This document shows positions 1 to 14,100 of a DNA stretch of 64,000 bases, one piece after another. Every line of letters begins with the position of its first letter. Position 1 is the stretch's first letter. Origin of the DNA: Owenia fusiformis (Eukaryota; Annelida; Polychaeta; Sabellida; Oweniidae); contig CAIIXF020000005.1 in the NCBI GenBank assembly GCA_903813345.2, positions 34,475,375-34,539,374 of the forward strand, in the 5' to 3' direction. The notes below the pieces were generated by a model that saw only the letters and a program-made list of their open reading frames with translations, was not told the origin of the DNA and searched no databases. Both the position numbers and the translations under genes were made by a program.

Positions 1-1540
1 CAGATGAATCCCTCAAATGGTTTGGCTGAAAACCTGTAGACAAGTCTTGAAAGTGAAGATTTTAGGACGGAAAATCCAAAATGGCCACCTTAAAAGGAAG
101 TGTCTGGGTATATGCCCTTTTGGTCCCTCAGTCAAATGTATGTGAAACATGGTTTTTATTACTGTCCTATCTATATTTGATAAGTATATTTACTTTTTCA
201 TGAGTTTTGATGCATGATTAACCCCCTGCTGAGAGTCAGAATAAGTATCTTAACAAACAAAAAATAGTCATTATCATAGAAAAAAACACCAATGGCAACA
301 TGTATGACATACAAAGAAGAAATAACTTAAGACCCATGAAGAATTAAAAGAAAATCATATTTTTGAAATATATTTAAGGATTAAAAATTTTTTCAAATTT
401 TTGAATTTCCCACCAGTTTAATTTGCAGTGGGGAAAACAAGATGGCTGCCATTTGATGTAAGAAATATCAGAAAAAAGTTGCTTCACTTTTAGTTTTCAC
501 AATGAGCACAGTTTTCCGGTTTAGGTTTTTTGACTGATTCTGACTCTTCATCACCAGGGTCATGTATAGAGATTATAAAATTGAAACCAAAATGTTGTGC
601 TCAGCATGAATTTGACTGAAATATGTGTAACTTCACCAACACAATTGAAGTCTCAAAACTCGATGCTCAGTAACTTTGAGTGACTATAATCCCTTGATAA
701 CCCAGATAAACACCAATTCACTTATCCCGAAATACCATTCAATGTCTACACAAAGAAAGTAAGCAATGTTTTGGAGGATATGTTTCAAAATTTTTGTATG
801 AATAATTCATTTAATATTTGCCATTGATTTTTTTCAATTCTGACAAATTGATATGCACTGTCTTTGATGCCAATATTCTTCAACAATTGTGATACAAATT
901 GATATTTTTGTAATCTCAGAAGAAGGATAAGATATTGAAGTTTGATAATATGTGTGATTGAGTTGGTTTTTCAGACATTACAATTTTCAATATTTTCTAA
1001 GTCGATACCCAGACTCATTCCCAGACTCATCCTTTACCCAGAATGCCCAAAAACTAATCAGTTCTTGACTTTGATATGTAGAAACATCCCTGAAAATTTC
1101 AGATGAATCCCTCAAATAGTTTGGCTGGAAACCTGTAGACAAGCTGAAAAGTGAGACGCCGCCCGCCGATTTTAGGACGGAAAATCCAAAATGGCCACCT
1201 TAAAATTTACCCAGAATGCCCAAAAACTAATCAGTTCTTGACGTTGATATGTAGAAACATCCCTGAAAATTGCAGATGAATCCCTCAAATGGTTTGGCTG
1301 AAAACCTGTAGACAAGTCTTGAAAGTGAAGATTTTAGGATGGAAAATCCAAAATGGCCACCTTAAAATTTACCCAGAATGCCCAAAAACTAATCAGTTCT
1401 TGACTTTGATATGTAGAAACATCCCTGAAAATTTCAGATGAATCCCTCAAATGGTTTGGCTGGAAACCTGTAGACAAGCTGAAAAGTGAGACGCCGCCCG
1501 CCCGCTTGCCACCGCCCGTCAAGCTGACTACAATATCGTA
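1..1540. repeat. ATCCAAAATGGCC repeat family, partial tandem copies
   Basis: GATGAATCCCTCAAATGGTT TGGCTG(A/G)AAACCTGTAGACAAG recurs at 4, 1101, 1274 and 1436; GGAAAATCCAAAATGGCCAC at 69, 1178 and 1340. These resemble the internal units of 15138-16684. Position 120-960 is AT-rich intron with no recognised gene. The whole stretch should be intron of the SLP-76-like gene. Confidence 0.75.
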
Positions 1541-1606
1541 CCTCTTGTTAAGTACGATAAAAAGTTCACCTAATATATTCAATTACCTAACAAAATCTTA
1601 ATTTAC

Positions 1607-2153
1607 CTTTCAATGGTGATTTCTTTGTCTCTGGTACAGGAGGAACTGGGAGAGCGATACCCATTTTCTTAATATCTAGTTTATTTATCTTTCTAGTTGC
1701 GTCAGTAACTTGAGGTTTAATCCCTTTTCTTTCAGTGGGGATCTGAGGACCACCATTTTGAAAACGTTTTAATCTATCTTGTATTCCTTGGCCTATGTCT
1801 ATTCTGTTTTTTTCTAAATCTGTATCATCACTTGGTTGCGCAGGTAACGCTCTGTCGGGTTTAGTAGGGCTTGCTGGTAGTGGTGGGTTTGATGTTTTAC
1901 CCATATTGTTATTTTTTTCTCTATTACTAATAAATGGAATTGGAGGGGGTGAGTCTATTGAATTGAATGTCGGGGAATCTGGTGATCGAGCAACAGGGGG
2001 AGTATGTCTAGGTGCAGGAACAGCTGGAATTGTCCTTGGAATAGCTGGTACTGGCTTTGTTGGTTTCGCACTGTGAGGGGAAACAGACGTACTTTGGGGT
2101 GGAACTGACGGTAGTGGCCTATTTGGTAACTTGCTCTCCTGATTGAAGGTAGC
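1607..2153 (-). CDS. LCP2-like: SLP-76-like exon 12: long proline-rich segment
   Basis: A 547-nt exon, phase 0 to 1, about 182 residues, starting ATFNQESKLPNRPLPSVPP and ending at donor GTAAAT. It is rich in PxxP words (RPLPSVPP, KPTKPVPAIP, PPLPASPTKP, DRALPAQP, IALPVPPVP). A short charged, possibly helical stretch follows (GIQDRLKRFQNGG, TRKINKLDIKKMG). An SH2 domain would be expected in exons further left. Confidence 0.85.
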
Positions 2154-5100
2154 CTGAAAATACATTAACTAATTAAGTAATGATCAATTTACAGTGCTCA
2201 CCATAAATAAATGACACCTGGATTTGATGAAGTGAGGATTTCCCATGTTAAAAAGAAGAGAATATCTAAGAGGCTTACATCAGTGGATGAGAGTATACAA
2301 AGTGTAAAATATACAAAACTTAAGGGATATGTATTTAGACATTATTGGAAAGTATGAAGTCTCAAATCACCATGGTCAGAAAATGGTGATAGAAAATCCA
2401 GGTGTCATTTATTTTTGGTGAGCACTTTAATCTATGTTTAATATAGTTTATTACTGTCACATGCAACTTATATAAAATCCAATGAAAACATTTTTAAAAA
2501 CATTGCTTCCAGCCGCTGCCTGCTTATGAGGCAACATTTTAAGTACATGTATGGATAGTATTCAATTTCCAAAGTGAAATGACTTAATGCATCGTAAACA
2601 ATGATAAAGACCATGTATATATTGAGTTCATTATTTGTTCATTGTTTCTTTCCCTCTACTAAATGGAGACATCTTCCCCAAGGTTGATGTTTAGTCAATC
2701 AGTAGTACAGCATAATACAATAGTATCATAGGCGTAGCCAGGGGGTGACTGAAAGCTGGCTATGCCCCTTAGTATTATGATGCAGAAGAGCATGCACTCT
2801 AAATAACACAACCTATAATGCAATCATATACTGTATGAGCTAAAATCACTGTACCAAAATATAGCAATAATCTAAAATAATAAAGACATCTACTAAAATA
2901 CTCAACACACCTTAATACTGCTTGTAGGGCTTGGTATGGTAATATCCGGAGCTAAATAGTTTTCTGAATTTTTAAACCTACAAAAGCTATAGGAGGCCCT
3001 TTCAGGAGGGCCTCCTAATAAAGACATCTACTATAATACTCAACATACCTTAATACTGCTTGTAGGGCTTGGTATGGTAATATCTGGAGCTAAATAGTTT
3101 TCTGAAAAGAACAAAAAAGTTTAATCCAAATGCGTCTGTTGTCATGTCAAATGTATTGGGAGTCTTGAGCCCAAGTATTGTGAGAAATCAAATGACAAAA
3201 AAACGATTTCTCTAGAAATACAGGTGAAATCATGGGCTTGAAAGCCCATGGTGAAAGCAAGAGTCGGGACCAATGGTGCAAATTACAAGTATGAACCCCA
3301 ATACAATAGACTAGATGTGAATAAAAATAATCTTGATTTACTTCATTAAATATTCAAAATTCAAAGTGATGAATGGACAGACAGACATTCAGATGAATGG
3401 GTCTTTCTATAGGTCCACCATGTAAACCAAAAAAGTCCTTATGTGTATTCTCTTCTATTTTGGAGGGTAGAGATAACAAGTGAAATAACCCTCCAACAAG
3501 ATGTGCAGGTGCTTTGTGAAGATATTATCACATACTTATGCAAACTTATGATCTACAATAGCAAACTTATGGTCTACAACAGCAAACCTATGGTCTACAA
3601 TAGCAAACTTATGGTTTACAATAATGAGATACATTTTCCCTCTTTAAACACAATACATGTAAATATGCATAAATATTCAGAAAATTGAGACATATTCATA
3701 TATTTTAGATCATAATTTCATTGAATACTTTGTACCTAAAGATATAGTTGGACACTCAATCTTATCTAAGCTTCATTGATTGGTTCTTTCATTGTTTGAG
3801 AATAATTTTGAAGTTTGAAATCATTGCCTTTTAGACCTCCTCAAAAATTTGTTTTAAAACATAAGTACTTGATTCTCAGACAACTTTGTGAATAATGAGC
3901 CTCCATTAGCAGGTCAGATATTTAACATTACACTGTCACCTTTCAAATGGTATATTGGAACCTTGGGATAAACTGCGTCATTTATTTTACATTAATATGT
4001 AGAGTTTGACTTTGAAGCTTTCAATATTGCTCAACTTATAATACACTTTTTAAAATGACAACCATTTTGTTGGGGAATTGTTTGTAAACACTTGACCCGT
4101 AAATGTTACATTATGAACAAGCTATTTATCATGAGAAATTTAAATGTCAACATGTTACATGTACTCCATGTGAATGCTTAAATTGGCTAAATGCTGTACA
4201 TGGAGGATTTGCGGAAATAGCGTGCCAAATTAAATTTTCTAGCATTTCTCTACAATTTGAAATAAAACTTCATGTTTACTCTATAGATTGTCAATATTTT
4301 TTTTTTGAAATATGACCTCATCAATATTTTGTCCATGTTTGGTTAAAATGTTCAATCATGGTCATTGATCAAAGTGTATAAATGGCTTACCATCATCATC
4401 CTCTTCAGTGACAGATGGTTGGGCAGGCAAAGGTCTCACTACACCCACTGGCTGTGCACGGAGAGGCTTCGCAGGTGGGTCAAGACTTGTTCTTGGGGGT
4501 AAAGCTGGCCCGTCATCAAAATCCTCTGGGGGCGGAGGTGGCAAAGGCTTTCTTCGTGGTGGTTCCATTTTCGGTGGTATTTTTACTGTAAATATTTTTT
4601 CAATTTCTTTAAAAATGATATCATACATGTATGTCGGAATCACTCGTCCTCTGCAACCGACTAACCAATTTAATGATAAAATTAATTCTCATAAATTTTG
4701 GAAGATAGAGGATATACTTAATGTACAATAAAAGATCATATCCATTCGTACAATGTGCAAGACTTGATTATCCCAACTTTCACTTTTTCAATCATTACAA
4801 ACTACCTCAAACTCAGATGTATATTGCTAAGTCCATTAAATGACCATATATTTGTGCTACTTACATACAAGTGTTTAACTAAATATAACATTTATTAACC
4901 TTTATTACCACATAAAGGTATTAACAATATAGCCCCCAAGGGTGTTTAAAAAGTATAGTGGATTTTACAAGACAAGTTCGATTGGACATTGGTCTTGCAG
5001 CTCTAGTGCCTCCTCCCCCCCCCCCCCTTTACACCTGCCCTAACCCTAACACTAGATGAAAGAACTACAGTAAATAAAGATTTGGTTATGGATTTAATAT

Positions 5101-8100
5101 GTCACTTGTGTGATATCCATCATTTGATATAAGGGTTCATTGATGGAGAGACAACAAAGCAGATTATAGTCACAACAATATATAACATTTTTATAAATAA
5201 CTCAGAAACACAGGGTGGAGTTGATTTGTTAAGTAGTAGCTTTATATAATGATAATCTGCTTATATGTAGTGATCTAAAATAATCTACATGTACTGTAAA
5301 ACCTGATTTTGGTGAACACTTCTAGAACTGGTTAAAAGTGCTCGATTAAAAGGTCGATTAAAGGACTTAATATAGGATATAGAAAAATGGAACTGAAACT
5401 CTTAAAATTTGTTTAAATTTCTTGGAAAAAGGGGAGAATAAGGAAATAAAGATATTAGTCCACTTGCAATTAATACTTATAGTTTAATGTACAGCGTTAA
5501 GGAGTATTCAACCCAACATTTTTTTGTCTTATTTTTATTTATCAAAATTGTCTGAGTAACTCTGGGGTTATAATATAGAAAATCAAATTTTGGAAACTAT
5601 ACCTTTAAAAACTAAGCATCTGTGCCAAGCACAAGTAAATCATTTCTAAAATAAAATGGTGTCTAATAAAAAATTTGGTTGTCTAAATGGGAAGTACCCT
5701 TTTTAACATCTTGTAAAATTGTGAATTAGTTTTGAAAATTAATCTAATCTTGTCTCTATCCATTCTACTACCTTTAATAATATCGTTTTTAATATTATTT
5801 TCTGTAATTTATTAACATTAAATCTTTAAATTCTTCTGGTGTGCTTGCAAGTTTTTAAACAGACCTACAAAATATATACAACAATATACAGTAGATGTAC
5901 TCACACTGACTCTATTACGCGAATGATTAAAATTGCTATGCTAGTATCCTATTTCCAGATGTTTCCATTCATGATGAAAAAAAGTTCCCAAAATGCTGAT
6001 TTTTCTTGTTTTTAAATTATACACCACAACAAAATAACTCCTGCCCTCTGTCATACATATATATACCAATGAGGAAGTGATGCTTGCAAGTCTCAAGGTT
6101 TAAGTGCTGAGTGTTACTAACATTGCAAATAATTGTAAATACATGTAATAAATATCCGTCTGCACATACTTATTTAAGTTATTTCTCTCTTAAATTTGAA
6201 TGAAGTGTCTAAATTTTTATCATTTCTATACAATTTAGAGTGTTGACTATATGCCTGTTTATTTCATTGCTGATTCCACTCCTTTCTCGCTTATTTTTCA
6301 TTTCAAAATGTGACCATGTTGACATTTTATTCAAGGTGAAATTTTATTGGCACTGTGATAGGAGGAAGTATGAAACAAAAATTCAATAAATATACAATAT
6401 ACATGGAGTTCAATATGATTTAATGTTTAATGGAGATAAATTGCAATAAATTATGAGAATTTGAATTCACTATTGTGCTGCTTTTAATTTCAAGTACCAT
6501 ACACAGGGGCGTAGCCAGCTTTCAGTCAGGGGGTTGTGATCGTGGCATAAGCAAGCCAAAAAAGATTAAGATTTGTATTGAATTTTATCGCACCCCTCCT
6601 GGCTACGCCTATGATACATGTATAACTTATTTATTTAACTATTGTTTTGTCGTGACTAAGAAGCATTAAAGTTTCACTGCTGCTTACTTTACAAGGTTAG
6701 GTTGATTTATGCATCCTTGGAATTTTGAAATCATGACTTCCTTTATACATTCAAGTCAAGTTGGAAATATTTTAAAGTAAATATAAAATAAATAAATATA
6801 ATAGTAGTTCAAAGCACTTGGTATGTTCTGTATACGACAGGAAGATAACCACATTAGTTAAGTGGTTCATATCCAAACAGAAGATAGAAAATGCATGAAA
6901 ATACATTAATAAAATTTACTTCAATGTTAAATATCAACTAAAGAAAATGTCAATGCTACCTCTTCATTGACCAGGAATAATGAAAGGGTTTAATCAGTTT
7001 ATTTAATATATACACAACGAACTAATATCAATTGTATTACCAAAAATAAATCTGTTCTAACATAGTGCTTATTTACATCTACAGTAAAAATTGTATAAGG
7101 GAAACACCTTTGGTAGCTAAAAATAGTGTTCCAATTTTGAGGTGTTCAATCTATGCAGGTTCATATATTGTGAGGCTAACAGGACTTGTGAATGTTCTAC
7201 TAATAATGGAAGTTTTCCACTTACAGAGGTCTTTACAGGTTTTATTGTACAGGTTTTATTGTACAGGTTTTATTGTACAGGTTCTACTGTAATATATTTA
7301 CCTATGATAATATATCCTGGCATTTTGAAAGTATCAATTACCAAAGTATCAATTATCAAAATCTCAACTGAGATACAGTGTAACACATACTTTATACAAA
7401 TGATTTGATTTCACAGATCAAAGGTGGTTGACACACAGTATGAGGAGGGTTGAGATAAACACTGTCCTCTGTGTGTGAATAACACATGTAATTGGTCATT
7501 GGTCATAATGCAAAATTGACTGACCTTTGGAGAGATATATTTCGAGATCATTGATTCTATTTGTGACAGAATAGTGACATGATAGTGGAACATAATACTG
7601 CGGTGCAATGCAGGAAATGTCCCACAATCCCTTGCACAAAAGCTAAATTGAATACTGCTTCATTTATTTGGCTCCTTGATGAGTTTATGATATCCTTCAT
7701 TATATCACCACTGGTTTTGGGATTTATATTAACAATGTTATTGTTTACTTCCTTGTTTATTCCTTACAGAACATGGCTGATTTGCAAAGTCATTTCGGTA
7801 AGAGAGGTTTGTTTAAAGTGCATTCAATAAATGTTACCTTGAATAACCACTATCTAACCACACTGCCATCTGGCTATTAAACATAGCTTGTATATATGGT
7901 CTTTCAGTATGAAATTAATGACTCGTGATTTTCTAATTCATTTTCTGATTAGATAGAGGTCAGATGAGAAATATATGTAATTTAAAGATTATTTCCTTCC
8001 TCATTCAGAGGAGAATATTACATTTATACTTCCTCAAAGATTAAATGTAAAACAGGGCGACATCTTTCAGTAGCTTGAAAATGTAAAAATGTGTCAACTA

Positions 8101-11100
8101 GATAATGGCAACTCCGCGGAGTAGCAAATCCCAATGAACAAAATATCAATTACCGAATTCCAATCAATTATACTCATTACTTTGGTTGAAAATGAAAAAA
8201 ATAGATTTTAGAATTGCGAATTCCTGCAAAGCAGCCATTTTCTATTTTCTGAGGTACAAATCTGAAAAATAATACCATAATTGTGATCTACTCCTAATTC
8301 CTTCAATTTGAGTATAATATAGCCATACTTTGAAGGGATCGAAAAATTATTGCGAAATCGTACATTAGACGGCCATTTTGAATTTTACGAGGCTCGAATC
8401 AGAAAAAAGATACAATATTTGCAATCTACTCTTAATTGCCTTTCATTTGAGTATAATAAAGCTATACTTCAGAAAGATCTAAAAATTAGCGAAAATTTCT
8501 GTTTTCCTGCCCCCCCATACATGGCCCCTGGGGGTCAGGATGAAAAACACGGAATGAATCTGAAATGGATAAATGTTGTGAATACACTACCAAAATTTCA
8601 AACAATAATATTAATTTCTTTGGTTTAGAATGAAAAATTTATGATTTTTGCGAAAAAGTCCCGTCATTTTTAAAGCGGCGGCCATCTTGAAAAATATACA
8701 TCTTTCCACTAAATATGAAGAAAATCTGTCAACTAGTATTTGAGTTATCTTCCGGACAGACGGACGGACTGACGGACTGACGGACGGACGGACGGACGGA
8801 CGGACGGATGGACGGACGGACGGATGGACGGAGGGCTTCACTATATCCCTAACGAACTTCGTTCGTTGGGATAATAATGTAAATTGCAGTATGGTGATCC
8901 AAAAATAAAATATTGTACTCCCACTTAAAAGTGTGATATTGTTTAAAAGCTCTATACACTAGCGTGCCTTCCCCAGCTGTAGTGTTTTTCATTCAGTGTA
9001 AATCGAAAGTTTCATCCCATAATAGTCACAAATGATGTAACAACTAACCCTACTATCACACCAAACTAGTTCTCACTACGTTCTCGAAAACGGGCTTAAA
9101 CTGTGCACGAACGGTTTTGACGTACTAAGAACCAACTAAGAACCGTTTGGGATCTGTTTACAAACTACTAGAACGAGTAGGTCCTCCACAACTTAGAGCA
9201 TGCTCAAAATTTTCTGGTGATCGTCAAAACGTTGCCGAATCGGTTTTAAACTGTGTGCGAACTGAATGAACGTAGCTACAACGTTCTACGGTCTGTTTAC
9301 GAACTTCACGGACTTTCCCGGACGGGGAATGTGATTTAGAATTTTGAATCGATTCAAAATTCGATGGCGACCATGCCGTTCTGTAATCAGGTCATGATGA
9401 CCTTCTAGACTAAGGGACGGTTTACACTACGTTGCACTCCGACTTGGTGCGACCTGAACGAAGTGCGAATGAGATGGACGTATTGAAGACTGTTTATGAA
9501 CGAAGTAGCTAATTATTTTAGACATATATCCCGACCGCAGCCAGATTGAGCCCGTTTTACAACGTTTTCGTAGGACTGGCAAGAACGGGCAAGAACTAGT
9601 TTGGTGTGATAGGGGGGTAAGGTGAGTACCAAGGTGATGGAGATTCAATGATTCCTCAAAGCACCAAGAACAAGAATTCTAAAATTAACCTAAATATCTG
9701 TATTTTGTCACATCAAGTAACACAAATAGTTAATCCATATATACATGTACAATGTTCAACAGGATCACTTGTCTTGAAATTGAGTGAGTAATATATAGAA
9801 TTATGGAGTAAAATCTGCCACAAGTTTCAGTGGCTATATAATGGTATTATGGCTCATTTGACGGCACATTCAGAGCTAAATTAATCCCTCCTTCTGTTCA
9901 ACGACCAGGTGTAGTATGGCAAGTGATTTTAGACATGAAAGATGAGGTTATGAAAGAAATAATGTTCCACTTGCCATGTTATATGCACTCCTCTACCACC
10001 AATCACACATTAGTATGGTAGTTTGTAAGCACTCTCCAGCTTTGAACTCTTATACAAATGTAGGTTTTAATCCTTTGGTTAAAAAAAAGACAGGAGACTT
10101 ACTTGAACCTGGAGGAGCTTCAACAGGAGCGACATAGTCATCATCTTCACTTTCTTCACTAGCTGCTGTTGGTTCTATCACTACAATATCAAGATGTTCT
10201 TTTTATAGTTTATAAGATTTATAATTTATGCATCCAGCAACAATAGATACCAGGTATAAGAAAGGCAAACGAACTTCAACATTTCATTATTACATTAATT
10301 TTATTTACGATTTACCCTTTGGACAAGCCCTTGTATCTTCTTCATTGTTTATCTAGTTAGAGATAGAGAAAATAGGTGGGGGATGGGGACTGGGTTGGGA
10401 CCTGTTCCAAGATGTTCTTAAGTTTAATAAGGGAGGGTAAGCTCTGCCTTTTTCAAGAACGTGTAATAGTTTGACCCCCAAGGTGATTACTATCCCCCTC
10501 TCAATTGGTTCTTCCAGTAACCCAATCACCATACATCTCCTTTCATTTTGTATCTTATACGAAATCCAGCAAAGAAATACCATGAATGGTACGACTAATC
10601 ACAAGATGACCATAGTTTTAAATGTTCACTTATAAGTTCTCTTAAAAAATGTGTAGCTTGACCTCCCTATTATCAGATTATGTTCATTCTGATACTCGTC
10701 AAATATACTTTCTTACAATATAGTGTGTTCCACAGGATTTTTTCTCAAGTGGGTGCACAATTCTCATTTTCCCAATTCTGACCAAAATTGGTCGAAAAAT
10801 GCTAATTTTTCATGATTTCCCTCATTTTTAAGTGGGTGCAAATGGATTTTCAGGTGGGTGCAAGCCTGTTTTCCAAATCTCAGGTGGGTTCTGCGCCCAC
10901 TTGCTTTAATACTGGAGAGATCAATGCAATATGTTGCTTTAAAAGTTGAATGAATATACATGTACATGAAGTATACATACATGTGGTTCTTTTTGATGGG
11001 AGTGTTATATCTGGGTTTTCATAATCATCTTCATCTTCTTCATCTTCACCCATAGTAGGTATTACTGAAAAGAAAAAAAAAAAAATTTACCACTACATGT

Positions 11101-14100
11101 ATCATAATTATTATCCAAATCTAAACACCTTCTCATAGAAACATTTTTTCACGGGTGTTTAAACACGAATATACCATGAGCACATGCTTTGAGGATCCGC
11201 GTTGTTTGAACCTACCACCAAGGTCACTTATACATTAAGCCTCGTTACACAGTTATGATACCACCGAGCAAGCTCATTGCATCATCGGGTCTGCTTTACC
11301 CCCGTGTTTTTATTTAACATGAAATACTTCATAAGAAAATATGTTAGGATATGTATCCTAATATTAAGTTACTAATGTCAAAAGTTTTTGAAATGTCTCA
11401 ATCATAATTTGGCAATTAAATTCATGAGATAGGTAATAATATACAATGCATTTTTCAGAAATTACTGATCATGGTCAACTGGACTGTAAATACTTATGGA
11501 CAAGGTGTTCAAATTTCCTCAAAATCCTGAAACCAGTAAATGCAAAAATCTAGAAATGTGAACACCTCTGACAGTGAGGGATTAATCTGGAATATATGTT
11601 ACAATAAAGTTAAAATCTAAACAAAATAATACAAAATATCCACAGAATGAACACTTACATTGTGACTGGTTATTGTTTGTATGTGTATCTGATTTAGGGG
11701 GCGTAGATTCATCTGCTGGTAGGTCATAGATTTCCTGAAAACAAAATGTGAAATACAGCTTGTGTTAAAAAGAAAAACATGTACATGTACAGATGCAAAC
11801 TGATTAATATGAAAAATTATGTTTACAATTATCTAAGAAAGTAGCCAGCTTTTGCCAAGGGGGACCGAGGCTCACTTTTCAGAAAATTCCAGGGGTTCAC
11901 ATTTGACAAATTTGGCCTGAAATCGAAAAGTGCTGAGAATGGTGAAAAACAGCATGACTTCAAAAGAACTTTTGGCCAATGCTCGAACCCCCGTACCCCT
12001 CCTGGCTACAGGCCTGATATATGTCTGTCATCCTTGGGGAGCATATTACTCTTTTATCATGAGGATAATACATAATGATTTCAACTATGCATTTTCATTC
12101 CAAATGATTATTAGGTTATTCTCACCAAAATTATCTATTCAAAATAGTTACATTTAATTAGAATTTAGATGGTTTAGATTAAACCTGAATAATAACTAAT
12201 ACCCCAACTTTATTTAACACTTTAAACAACTATTTGCAATACCTCTGGGCCGTCATCATCATCAAATTCATCAGAGCCCCAATCATCATGTTCTTCCTCA
12301 TGTTCATGATGTGTCACTACTGAAATAGATTGATTCAAAAATGTGAACACAAGGGGTCTCATTTTGTTTCTACTTCCAGTGTAACCAAGGGAACACATAT
12401 ATATGTGTACATTAAACCTGAAACAAACTCTCACACTGAATATTCACCCAGCTAATCCAAAAATTTAAACTATTCAAAACTAGAAAAACAGCAACTCCAC
12501 GGAGTAGCAAATCCCACCGAACAAAACATATTATGCTTATTATAGCTAGTGTAGATGTTGAAATGTTTGTGCACTTTGTGATAGAAGCATGAAATTTGGC
12601 ACAAAGTTAGTTTATACCATTGTGAACTAGGCATCATCATATAAAATTTGAACCAAATCCTCTTGAACAGAGCTACTGTGTCCCTAGGCATAATCATATA
12701 ACATTTCAACCAAATCGGTTCACTGGTATTTGAGTTATCAAAGATTACGTTTTTTACGAAAAATTGCCGCCATTTTGAAATTAAGCGGCCATCTTAAAAA
12801 AATTTTGTCGAACCTAGCTACTGTGTCCCTAAGCATCATCATATACAATTTGAACCAAATCCCTTCACTGGTATTTGAGTTATCAAAGATTACATATTTT
12901 TACGAAAAATGGCCGCCATTTTGAAATTAAGTGGCCATCTTGAAAATTTCTATAAAATTTGAACCAAATCCGTCAACGGGTATTGGAGTAATCGCCCGGA
13001 CACATGGACAAACGAACGAACGAACGGACGGACGGACGAACGGACGGACGGCTTCTCTATATTTCCCTCGAACTTCGTTCGGTGGGATAATAAATTGTAC
13101 TGTTAAAGAACCTTCTATATGTCAATTGTAAAAAGTCCTCAAAACATGGAAAAAATAATAATTGTGACAGGCAGTCAAACAAGATTTTAGCAAAATTAAA
13201 GAACTTGAAATTTGTTTTCAGTATTTGTTTTCAGTATTTACCTGCATGATAATCTCTGGGAGGAACACCTGGAATTGGTTTATCTTTCTTGCCACCAAAT
13301 AAAGAGCTGAAATGATAGAACATGGCTGTATGTAGATCAAATGGTAATAGGATCATAAAGGGAAGTTTATAGTCTCTGTTTATTTTCTGGAAATGTGATA
13401 TTTAACCCTATTTGTGATGGTCTACAGAAAACCTATATTTTTCGATTTAAAACTCTATCAATTATTGCAATACAGTAAGATCCGTCTAAGTAGAACACCT
13501 TTGGTACCTCTAAAACTGTTTCACTTGACAATGTGAGGTGTTCCACTTCAAGAGGTTTGGTCATGGGACTCATGTGTTCCCACTTACAGAGGTGTTCCAG
13601 TACTAGATTTGTTTCATTATACATGTTTCACTGTTTTTCCATCTTCCATTTGCAATGTGGTTATTATGACATTAAATCATGGTTATAACTTTTTCAGCAA
13701 CTGAAACCTTGAGAATCAAGATGAATGTCTAAGTGTCAGGTTGACTTGAGGTTGGGTTAACTCAAGCACCTAAAGGCCTTGAAAAATCACTTGAATTCAT
13801 CTAGGGATGTGTATATGAAAGACATTCCAGGAAAGTTAAAAAAATACAATACATGTACTTACGATTTTTTGTTGACTGTTTTGTTAATATCAGCAACATA
13901 TTTGAGTATTTTCCTGAAACGAAAATGGTTCAATAAAAAAATGATTGACAGTCTACTCTAGTTTATTCCTTACATTTTGAGAGCAGTTGATCTAGTAGAT
14001 AGGGGGGGGGGTAGTTGGTAATAGTATAATGCATATAGTTTATTTGAACATTTACAAGATGTCCAACTCATTAAAATCAATCAGGTTTGTCAAGACAGGA

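Larger units (their letters stand above)
4586..10102. other. 5.5-kb intron of SLP-76-like gene with several mobile elements
   Basis: Contains a C-run at 5017-5028, GGCGTAGCCAG MITE at 6505-6610, a TACAGTAAAA repeat at 7083-7300 with 17-bp TTTTATTGTACAGG units (7227-7290), the GGAC element and the 570-bp MITE. I found no further exon, but one of 3n length (phase 1-1) could hide here. Confidence 0.6.

Noticed and set aside
1795-2076. Glycine/leucine-rich plus-strand frame (also 4408-4731)
   Set aside because: Antisense of proline-rich exons of the SLP-76-like gene, which have matching splice sites and phases on the minus strand.
8611-8841. PSVRPSVRPSVSPSVRPS frame
   Set aside because: Antisense reading of the GGAC tetranucleotide tract.
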